Shown here: positions 1-5,728 of the stretch, in pieces | Position numbering within the stretch: the first letter of the stretch is position 1 | Layout: each line of letters starts with the position of its first letter | Assembly (NCBI RefSeq): GCF_036173125.1 | Contig: NZ_CP108054.1 | Span: 5,580,001 to 5,644,000 of the forward strand | Direction: 5' to 3' | Length of the DNA stretch: 64,000 nt | From: Streptomyces sp. NBC_00286 | GTDB taxonomy: Bacteria > Actinomycetota > Actinomycetes > Streptomycetales > Streptomycetaceae | Position numbers and translations under genes: made by a program | Notes under the pieces: model-generated | Databases searched by the model: none | What the model was told of the DNA's origin: nothing | The model's input: only the letters and a program-made list of their open reading frames with translations

Positions 1-600
1 TGGAAGAAGCACCACCCCGACTACCGGGTCCAACTCTGGACCGACAAGAACCTCCCCACCCTGCACAACCAGTGGGTCTACGACGCCCTCGCCGACCAGC
101 CGCCCGCCGTACGGGCCGACCTGCTCCGCCTCGAAATCCTCGCGCAGTACGGCGGCGTCTACACCGACGCCGACTCCTGGTGCACCCAGCCCATCGGCCC
201 GCTGATCGACGAACTGCCCTTATTCGGCATGACCGGCAATTACGGCAACGTCCAGAACGCCACCCTCGGCGCCGTCCGGAACCACCCCGCCTACCGCATG
301 GCCGTCGAAGGCGCCGGGGCGCACTATCTCCGCCTGGCCTACCAAAAGCGCAACAAGACCGAGAAGTACCAGGTCTTCGACATCTTCGGCACCCGCTACA
401 TCACCCCCATACTGCGTTCCTTCCCCGGCTTCACCCAGATCGACATGGGCGCGGCCAAGGGAAGCCGCCGCCTGATAGTCGTCGAGGGCCTGGACAAAAC
501 CAGCGATGCCTACATCGTCCACGCCAACGCCACCACCTGGAAAAAGCCGGGCACCGACAACCGGATCAGCCTGACCCCGGCCTGCCCCGAAAGCGGCTGA
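1..600 (+). CDS. GT32-type glycosyltransferase, N-terminus outside window
   Basis: The reading frame is open from base 1, so the start lies upstream. The visible 199 residues begin in a WKKHHPDY-like segment and carry RADLLRLEIL, then GGVYTDADSW. This is the layout of the sugar-binding DXD region of Gly_transf_sug / OCH1-like enzymes (GT32), which transfer a sugar from a nucleotide donor to a surface glycan. No membrane segment is seen in this part. A TTA leucine codon at 220-222 is notable, because in Streptomyces it makes translation depend on the developmental tRNA encoded by bldA. The gene lies outside the tRNA-Pro boundary, in the accessory part of the window. The acceptor cannot be named from sequence. 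Family call is firm, substrate unknown. Confidence 0.85.
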   Translation, partial: WKKHHPDYRVQLWTDKNLPTLHNQWVYDALADQPPAVRADLLRLEILAQYGGVYTDADSWCTQPIGPLIDELPLFGMTGNYGNVQNATLGAVRNHPAYRMAVEGAGAHYLRLAYQKRNKTEKYQVFDIFGTRYITPILRSFPGFTQIDMGAAKGSRRLIVVEGLDKTSDAYIVHANATTWKKPGTDNRISLTPACPESG

Positions 601-676
601 TCCCGGCAGGGTTGGCTCGGGGACGCCGGGTATAAGCCGGGCAGCACCCGAGCTCCCGAGGTGAGGAGGTACGCGG

Positions 677-775
677 ATGTCCGGAATCCCCCGCCGGCTC
701 GCCCAGGCGATCAGCCTGCTCGCCGCCCTGGCAATGCTGCTGTGGCTGGCGACCCTGCTCGTGGAGAACTTCTGA
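677..775 (+). CDS. Small single-pass membrane peptide (32 aa)
   Basis: A short frame that begins with ATG seven bases after a strong GAGGAGG ribosome binding site and ends at TGA 773-775. The product is a short basic start (MSGIPRRLAQ) followed by one hydrophobic helix rich in Leu and Ala, and ends with VENF. It sits 76 bases after the glycosyltransferase stop, so it may share its transcript. No family is recognised. The good ribosome site and the membrane-like composition are the only support. Confidence 0.45.
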   Translation: MSGIPRRLAQAISLLAALAMLLWLATLLVENF

Positions 776-777
776 GG

Positions 778-966
778 TCAGCTCGTCCGGTGCGTCAGGT
801 GTTCGTTCTCGTGATGCTTGGTGATGTACCGCTGCGCCAGCAGCGCACCGGACAGCATGAGCGTCGGGAGGGCGACCAGCAGCGACCCGCCGATCCGGTC
901 GTTCTGCGCTTTCAGACACGCGATGGAAGCCAATCCGCCGTCCGCGTCACCGCGGCTGCGGTACAC
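778..966 (-). pseudogene. Small membrane protein, 5' end cut by IS element
   Basis: A minus-strand frame of 62 codons with a GTG near 966, one hydrophobic segment (about residues 26-45) and a His/Glu-rich tail. Reading upstream from the GTG, the frame stays open and enters the insertion sequence within about 8 bases, giving residues such as EGKVRYG before the GTG. This suggests that the original start lay further upstream and was removed or separated by the insertion. The stop is only 2 bases from the convergent small peptide gene. Function unknown. Confidence 0.35.
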
Positions 967-1026
967 GCCGTACCTGACCTTCCCCTCGTAGCGTAGAGAC
1001 CGTGACTGCAGGGGAAGTTGGGAGTC

Positions 1027-1317
1027 ATGGCGGGCAAGAGACGGAAGTTTGACGCGGAGTTCCGTGCGGGGGCTGTGCGGATCGTGACCGAGACCGGCAA
1101 GCCGATCACGCAGGTGGCGAAGGACCTCGGGATCAACGAGACCACGCTGGCCAGTTGGGTGTCCCGGGCCCGCAGGGCGGGAGGGGCCGAGACGGCTGGT
1201 GAGAGCGAGGAGCTCGCGCGGCTGCGGCGGGAGAACGCGCAGCTGAAGAAGGACAACAAGGAGCTGGCCATGGAGCGTGATGTGCTCAAACGCTGCATGG
1301 TCTTGTGGGTGAAGTAG
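1027..1317 (+). CDS. IS3-family transposase orfA
   Basis: 96 residues from ATG 1027. The N-terminal half is the HTH_Tnp_1 type DNA-binding domain (KRRKFDAEFRAGAVRIV, then VAKDLGINETTLASWV). The C-terminal part is a heptad leucine zipper (LARLRRENAQLKKDNKELAMERDVLKR, seen as shorter runs) that multimerises OrfA or OrfAB. In this family OrfA binds the terminal repeats, and a minus-one ribosomal shift near its end produces the OrfAB transposase. An upstream start codon at 1018 gives only three more residues and lacks a better ribosome site. Confidence 0.9.
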   Translation: MAGKRRKFDAEFRAGAVRIVTETGKPITQVAKDLGINETTLASWVSRARRAGGAETAGESEELARLRRENAQLKKDNKELAMERDVLKRCMVLWVK

Positions 1318-2182
1318 CTGCGGCGGACCCGGCCGCAGTGGTCGGGGCGATCAGCGATGGTTCTACAAGTGGCGCCGCCGCCCGGCCGAGCCGACGAAGC
1401 GTGAGGTCAGAAGGACTGCCCTGGCCGAGCGGATCCGCTGCTTCTTCGACCGCTCCGGCCAGACGTACGGCTCCCCGAGGATCACGTTGGATCTGTGGGA
1501 GGAGGGCTGGCAGGTGTCGCAGAACACCGTCGCCGAGATCATGGCCGAGCTCGGCCTGCAGGGCCGCAAGCCGCCTCGTCGACGCCGCTCGCTGACCCGC
1601 CCCGGCAAGCGGAAAGCCGTCCCTGACCTGGTACGACGCAAGTTCGACGCCATCGCGCCCGACGTGCTGTGGTGGGGCGACATGACGGAGATCGACACCG
1701 GTGAGGGCACGCTCTACCTCGCATCCGTCCACGACGCCTTCTCCCGCCGCGCTCTGGGCTACGCGATGGGCGAGCGGCACGATACCGCGCTGGTCAGCGC
1801 CGCCCTGCAGATGGCGATCGCGACAAGAGACGGCCAGGTCGACGGCGTCATCTTCCACACGGACCGCGGCAGCGAATACACGTCCGAGGCGTTCCAGCAG
1901 CTGTGCGGCCGCTGGGGCGTGGTGCAGTCCATGGGGCGCGTCGGGTCCGCCCTGGACAACGCCGCCGCGGAGTCGTTCCACTCCGTCCTCAAAGTCGAGT
2001 ACGTCCACCGGCACACGTTCCGTACGCGGGCCGAGGCCCGGCTGAAGACCGCGACGTGGATCGCAGACTTCTACAACACCAAGCGCCGCCACAGCGCGGC
2101 CGGCGGGAAACCGCCCGCTGAGTTCGAACGGATCATCCAGGAAGCGCGAGCCCGGACCGATCAGGAAGGCCAGGCCGCATAA
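1313..2182 (+). CDS. IS3-family transposase orfB, frame broken at 5' end
   Basis: This frame encodes the rve/DDE integrase core. The first Asp is in WWGDMTEI, the second in FHTDRGSEY, and the Glu in AAAESFHS, 35 residues after the second Asp, giving the DD(35)E signature. The C-terminus has the usual FYNTKRRHSA. The fused OrfAB should continue in the minus-one frame, which reads GEVAAADPAAVVGAISD after orfA. The homologous segment then jumps to the present frame at DQRWFYKW near 1350. A small indel there most likely destroyed the fusion. No start codon precedes WFYKW in the present frame; the first ATG is at 1487. Probably a dead transposase. Confidence 0.75.
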   Translation, partial: SSCGGPGRSGRGDQRWFYKWRRRPAEPTKREVRRTALAERIRCFFDRSGQTYGSPRITLDLWEEGWQVSQNTVAEIMAELGLQGRKPPRRRRSLTRPGKRKAVPDLVRRKFDAIAPDVLWWGDMTEIDTGEGTLYLASVHDAFSRRALGYAMGERHDTALVSAALQMAIATRDGQVDGVIFHTDRGSEYTSEAFQQLCGRWGVVQSMGRVGSALDNAAAESFHSVLKVEYVHRHTFRTRAEARLKTATWIADFYNTKRRHSAAGGKPPAEFERIIQEARARTDQEGQAA

Positions 2183-2257
2183 CCAACGTCTCTACGAAAA
2201 CTGGGGATTGACAGGACTTCGCTGCTGTACCGATCAGGAATCGGACGCCTGTGATCC

Positions 2258-2479
2258 CTACGTGTTCTGTCTCTCTGCCTTCCTGATCCGGCGAAGGTGC
2301 ACGGCTCCGGCAATCCAGCTTGCGAACAGTAGGCCAGATGCGGACTCTAGCATCGCGACGTAGCGGTCCCCATCCATGATCAACTCAGCAACGTAAATCC
2401 CCGCGCTAAAGCTTCCCAGCAGGAACCAGCAGACCGAGGCGTTACCAAGCGATCCACGTGTCTTCTGCATGTTGCTCAT
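2258..2479 (-). CDS. Small two-helix membrane protein
   Basis: 73 residues from ATG 2479 with two hydrophobic segments (about residues 15-34 and 45-62) and a basic tail RRIRKAERQ. Base composition is lower in GC than the core genes, as in the rest of this accessory segment. There is no convincing ribosome binding site ahead of the ATG, and a second Met lies three codons downstream. No family is recognised. It lies between the IS element and a strong hairpin terminator. Confidence 0.4.
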   Translation of the reverse strand: MSNMQKTRGSLGNASVCWFLLGSFSAGIYVAELIMDGDRYVAMLESASGLLFASWIAGAVHLRRIRKAERQNT

Positions 2480-2556
2480 GATGAGTGCGATCAGGCCAAA
2501 TGGCTATATCCCTACAGCTCTACTGAACAACGTTCTCGCTGACCAGCGAGGCTGAA

Positions 2557-2596
2557 GAAGCCCACGGCTCTGACCAGCTCAGATGCCGTGGGCTTC
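2557..2596. terminator. Perfect 12-bp stem hairpin
   Basis: GAAGCCCACGGC (2557-2568) pairs perfectly with GCCGTGGGCTTC (2585-2596) across a 16-base loop. There is no T tract, as is common for Streptomyces terminators. It lies downstream of nothing obvious on the plus strand and upstream of the small minus-strand gene. Confidence 0.6.
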
Positions 2597-2820
2597 CGTC
2601 GTCGTTGGTTAGCGTCGGCTGACCTTGGACGGCCCAGAGACGGCGCGGACTTCGCGCCGGGCCGTCGCCAGTTTGGAAGATCGCGTATGCGGGCCCAACC
2701 TGACCTGGCAGAACGTTGACCTGCGTGTTCTCGGGAGAATCGCCGACGTTCCCCGTTGGTCCCCGCTGCTTGCTCTCCCGTCGGGCACGCAAGGGGCACG
2801 GATGGCTGCGTGTGTGTGGG

Positions 2821-3186
2821 CTAGGACGACGGAGTCGGCTTCCCGCGCCGGGTAAATCGACGGCAGGCTACCCAGAGGTTGACCAAGAACAGCACTGATC
2901 CGGCGATCGGCCAGCCTACGGATCCACCGTCGCGGTAGGTCTCGATACCGATCACCAGCAGCAGTGAACCGACCGTCACGCCCATTAGGGCGCGCCCTAG
3001 GTCGAGGAGGACGTCTGCCTGCCTCGCGGTCTTCGAAAGGCTGGCCACGGCTAGATCGTGACAGGTGATCGCGCTCGTTGCCAAGGGTTGTTTCTCTGCC
3101 GCGACCTGCACCTTTCCACGCGGTCGGCGGAGCGACTTTGGCCGGGAGCTGCTTTGGGGCGAGTGATCATGGCCCCGTAAGCTCAT
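2821..3186 (-). CDS. Putative small membrane protein
   Basis: The frame spans 121 codons, but only the last 65 or so look protein-like: a leader QADVLLDLGRAL, two hydrophobic stretches (GVTVGSLLLVIGIE and WPIAGSVLFLVNLWVA) and a basic end. The true start may be internal, since the first 50 residues are low quality. The 5' end overlaps the long inverted repeat at 3153-3261. No family recognised. It is in the remnant-element segment next to tRNA-Pro. Confidence 0.35.
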   Translation of the reverse strand: MSLRGHDHSPQSSSRPKSLRRPRGKVQVAAEKQPLATSAITCHDLAVASLSKTARQADVLLDLGRALMGVTVGSLLLVIGIETYRDGGSVGWPIAGSVLFLVNLWVACRRFTRRGKPTPSS

Positions 3187-3261
3187 GGCGAGTCGGGCAG
3201 TCTGTGGACCTACCCGTTAAAGCACGACGTTGGGGCCATGATCTTCGAGGCTCGCCCCAAA
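3153..3261. repeat. Long imperfect inverted repeat
   Basis: TTTGGGGCGAG...GGCCCC (3153-3176) is repeated inverted as GGGGCC...CTCGCCCCAAA (3232-3261) around a loop of about 55 bases. The outer 12 bases and inner 12 bases match exactly, and the right arm carries about six extra bases between them. It could be a miniature element end, an accessory recombinase site of the lost integrative element, or a terminator. Confidence 0.55.
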
Positions 3262-3374
3262 GTGGCTGGCTGAAGTCGCGGAGCCGACCGCCCCGGCCAC
3301 AGAGGGTGTCTCCCACTTCATGCCCGCAGCCGCCGAGCGCGCCGCAGAGGCGGCGCGCGCCCGCGCCGTGCGCG

Positions 3375-3685
3375 GGCCTTGACGCGACCAACGTCCGACG
3401 GGCCTTCCGCCAGGCGCTCAAGGATGCCGAGGGGATCAACGCCGACGAGTGGACGCCCAGAGAGCTCGGCACAGCTTCGTGTCCCTGCTCTCCGACCACG
3501 GCATCCCGCTGGAGACCATCGCCCTGTTGGTCGGCCACAGCAGTCAGGCCACCACAGAAGCCGTCTACCGAAAACAGCTCCGGCCCGTGATCACGAAGGG
3601 TGCCGAAGCGATGGACGACATCTTCGCCGAAGATCAGGAAGAGGAGGAGGCGGAAGACCAGGAAGAGGGTGACGAGGTGGCCTGA
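3375..3685 (+). pseudogene. int: Frameshifted C-terminal fragment of pSAM2-type integrase
   Basis: Two frames together give the end of a tyrosine recombinase. The first reads GLDATNVRRAFRQALKDAEG...WTPREL. After a one-base loss at GAGCTCGGCACAGC (about 3471) the second gives HSFVSLLSDHGIPLE, LLVGHSSQATTEAVY and VITKGAEAMDDIF, with the catalytic His, the GHS box and the nucleophile Tyr. The N-terminal two thirds are missing. It ends 84 bases from the 3' end of tRNA-Pro, where such integrases lie after insertion (pSAM2 itself uses a tRNA-Pro site). An acidic repeat EEEEAEDQEEGDE forms the tail. It is a relic and cannot be functional. Confidence 0.8.
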
Positions 3686-3726
3686 TCAAATTCGTTTGGC
3701 CCCCCGTTTGGCCCCCCGAGCATGAA

Positions 3727-3760
3727 AGAGGGCCATTCGCGATCATGCGAATGGCCCTCT
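3727..3760. terminator. Perfect 14-bp stem hairpin next to tRNA-Pro
   Basis: AGAGGGCCATTCGC (3727-3740) and GCGAATGGCCCTCT (3747-3760) are perfect inverted copies around GATCAT. It lies 9 bases beyond the 3' end of the minus-strand tRNA gene, so it probably ends the tRNA transcript, and it could also stop the integrase remnant from the other side. Confidence 0.75.
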
Positions 3761-3768
3761 GACCAGCG

Positions 3769-3842
3769 TCGGGGTGGCGGGATTTGAACCCACGACCTCT
3801 TCGTCCCGAACGAAGCGCGCTGCCAAGCTGCGCTACACCCCG
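3769..3842 (-). tRNA. tRNA-Pro (anticodon CGG)
   Basis: Minus-strand cloverleaf of 74 bases. The acceptor stem pairs CGGGGTG (3842-3836) with CACCCCG (3776-3770), and the discriminator is A. The anticodon arm is CTTCG-TTCGGGA-CGAAG, giving CGG. The T arm is GTGGGTTCAAATCCCGC. No CCA is encoded. An integrase remnant lies just past the 3' end, marking an integration site. Confidence 0.97.
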
Positions 3843-3962
3843 GTGTCGCTTTGAGCAGGCCACTTCGAGTGGGCTGTGTCGTGGCGACGTCGATTACTTT
3901 AGCCCACTGGTGGCTGGAGGCGAAATCCGGTTTTTCGGGAGCCGGCGGTGCGGAGCCGGCCG

Positions 3963-4889
3963 CTACTCCCGCCCCGCCAGCGTCAGCAACGTAGCCTCCG
4001 GCGGGCAGGCGAACCGTACCGGCGTGTAGCGGTTCGTGCCGCAGCCTGCCGAGACGTGCAGGTACGAGGTTCGGTCGGCCGACGTATGCGTGGACAGGCC
4101 CTTCACGCGGTCCGTGTCCAGGTCGCAGTTGGTGACGAAGGCGCCGTAGAAGGGGAGGCAGAGCTGGCCGCCGTGGGTGTGGCCGGCCAGGGTCAGGGGG
4201 TAGCCGTCCGCGGTGAAGGCGTCGAGGACGCGCAGGTACGGGGCGTGGACGATGCCCATCGAGAAGTCGGCCGAGTCGGAGGGGCCGCCGGCCACGCTCT
4301 CGTACCGGTCATGTTTGATGTGCGGGTCGTCCAGGCCGGTCAGCTCGATCTCCAGGCCGTCGATCTTCAGCGAACCCCGGACGTTCGTCAGGTTCAGCCA
4401 GCCCGCCGAGTTGAAGCCGTCGCGCAGGTCCTCCCACGGGTTGTGGAGGGCGCCTACGACGGGCGGGTTGCCGTTCAGCCCGTGCCGTCCCTGCACCTTT
4501 TCCAGCAAGTACCGGGCGGGGTTGCGGAGTCTGGGCCCGTAGTAGTCGTTCGAGCCGAAGACGTATGCGCCGGGGAACTCCATCAGCGGGCCGAGCGCGT
4601 CCAGGACCTCCGGGATCGCCTCCGAGTCGGAGAGGTTGTCCCCCGTGTTGATCACGAAGTCGGGGCGCAGCCCGGCCAGCGAGCGCAGCCAGCGCTGCTT
4701 CTTGCGCTGGCCGCTCACCATGTGGATGTCGGAGACCTGGAGGACACGGAGCGGGCGCATGCCCGGCGGCAGTACGGGCACCGTCACCCGCCGCAGGCGG
4801 AAGGAACGGGCCTCGAAACCCACCGAGTAGACCAGACCGGCGGCACCGGCCGCCGTGATTCCCAAAGGTACTCCGTATCGCGCGCGCAT
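3963..4889 (-). CDS. Membrane-anchored metallophosphoesterase
   Basis: 308 residues. An N-terminal hydrophobic stretch (about residues 7-25) probably anchors it in the membrane. The calcineurin-like phosphoesterase motifs follow in order: SDIH (about 53), TGDN (about 83), GSNDYYG, GIVHAPY, and GHTHGGQ (about 237). These bind two metal ions. The family hydrolyses phosphate esters or pyrophosphates, often of lipids or nucleotides; relatives such as YaeI act on UDP-sugar lipids or unknown substrates. It is divergent from the YqeY gene, with 34-bp repeats in the shared promoter region. Substrate is not determinable here. Confidence 0.9.
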   Translation of the reverse strand: MRARYGVPLGITAAGAAGLVYSVGFEARSFRLRRVTVPVLPPGMRPLRVLQVSDIHMVSGQRKKQRWLRSLAGLRPDFVINTGDNLSDSEAIPEVLDALGPLMEFPGAYVFGSNDYYGPRLRNPARYLLEKVQGRHGLNGNPPVVGALHNPWEDLRDGFNSAGWLNLTNVRGSLKIDGLEIELTGLDDPHIKHDRYESVAGGPSDSADFSMGIVHAPYLRVLDAFTADGYPLTLAGHTHGGQLCLPFYGAFVTNCDLDTDRVKGLSTHTSADRTSYLHVSAGCGTNRYTPVRFACPPEATLLTLAGRE

Positions 4890-4917
4890 ACGCCCATCGT
4901 GTCAGACGGCGCGTACC

Positions 4918-4998
4918 CCGAAGCCGCACGGCTGTCCCCACTGCCGTACGACCGAAGCCGCACGCCTCTCCCCAGGGCCGTACGACCGAAGCCGCACG
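4918..4998. repeat. Three 34-bp direct repeats in divergent promoter region
   Basis: CCGAAGCCGCACG occurs at 4918, 4952 and 4986, a spacing of exactly 34 bases each time. Copies two and three share the longer core GCCGTACGACCGAAGCCG. The array sits between the divergent phosphoesterase and yqeY starts. Confidence 0.75.
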
Positions 4999-5079
4999 GC
5001 GGCCTTCCCCGGGCAACCGAACGCGTGCCGCGGGAAAACGACGGGCCGTTGTCCCACCACACCTGCGACAATCGACCCC

Positions 5080-5544
5080 ATGACCACGCTCAAGTCGAAG
5101 CTGCAGGAAGACCTCAACGCCGCGATCAAGGAGCGCGACGAGCTCCGCTCCTCGACGCTCCGGCTGACCCTCGCCGCGATCACGAAGGAGGAGGTCGCGG
5201 GCAAGGAGAAGCGCGAGCTCTCCGACGAGGAGATCACCAAGGTGATCACCCGTGAGGCGAAGAAGCGCCGTGAAGCCGCCGAGGCCTTCGCGCAGGGCGG
5301 TCGCGCCGAGTCGGCCGAGCGGGAGAAGGCGGAGGGCGAGATCCTCGCCGAGTACCTCCCCAAGCAGCTGTCCGACGACGAGCTCCAGCAGATCGTCGCC
5401 CAGGCGGTCGATGAGGCGAAGGCGGCCGGCGCCGAGGGCCCGCGCGCCATGGGCCAGGTCATGAAGATCGTGAACCCGAAGGTGGCGGGCCTGGCCGAGG
5501 GTGGCCGCGTCGCCGCACTGGTCAAGAAGCAGCTCGCGGGCTGA
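5080..5544 (+). CDS. GatB/YqeY domain protein
   Basis: 154 residues from ATG 5080. The whole protein is the YqeY family: KLQEDLNAAIKERDELRSSTLRL at the start, EREKAEGEILAEYLPKQLSDDEL in the middle and GRVAALVKKQL at the end (shown as fragments of the pattern). YqeY resembles the tail domain of GatB, the glutamyl-tRNA(Gln) amidotransferase subunit that contacts tRNA, and stand-alone copies have no firmly established role. It is charged, helical and cytosolic. The gene is single, divergent from the phosphoesterase, and followed by an exceptionally long hairpin terminator. Confidence 0.92.
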   Translation: MTTLKSKLQEDLNAAIKERDELRSSTLRLTLAAITKEEVAGKEKRELSDEEITKVITREAKKRREAAEAFAQGGRAESAEREKAEGEILAEYLPKQLSDDELQQIVAQAVDEAKAAGAEGPRAMGQVMKIVNPKVAGLAEGGRVAALVKKQLAG

Positions 5545-5609
5545 GGATCCGGACTCCCAGGCTGCACAGCCGTACTCCGAGGCCTGCACAGCCGTACGCG
5601 ATACGCCGA

Positions 5610-5658
5610 TACGACGGTGGGGGCGCCCCTTGCAACAAGGGGCGCCCCCACCGTCGTA
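5610..5658. terminator. 23-bp perfect stem with CAA loop
   Basis: Bases 5610-5632 pair perfectly with 5636-5658 (TACGACGGTGGGGGCGCC... against its complement) with a three-base loop. It separates convergent yqeY and the PBP gene, so it is very likely a bidirectional terminator. A stem of this length is unusual. Confidence 0.85.
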
Positions 5659-5728
5659 CGAGCATCAATGCCGTCGTACGGCGTCAACGGCCAGGAGGCT
5701 TACCGTCAACGGCCAAGAGGCCTACGGC

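Larger units (their letters stand above)
975..2213. mobile_element. IS3-family insertion sequence
   Basis: About 1.24 kb bounded by imperfect inverted repeats. The left end reads TGACCTTCCCC and continues to CGTAGAGAC; the inverted right end reads TGTCAATCCCC and continues to CGTAGAGAC, with about 20 of 29 positions matching and the TG...CA termini of the family. It contains orfA (HTH plus leucine zipper) and orfB (DDE integrase core). No flanking target duplication of 3-4 bp is evident, and the CC before each TG could belong to the element. The orfB frame appears broken, so this copy is probably inactive. Confidence 0.85.

Noticed and set aside
2512..2799. Short minus-strand frames left of the integrase remnant
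   Set aside because: No hydrophobic, domain or ribosome-site support; the terminator hairpin at 2557-2596 lies inside them.
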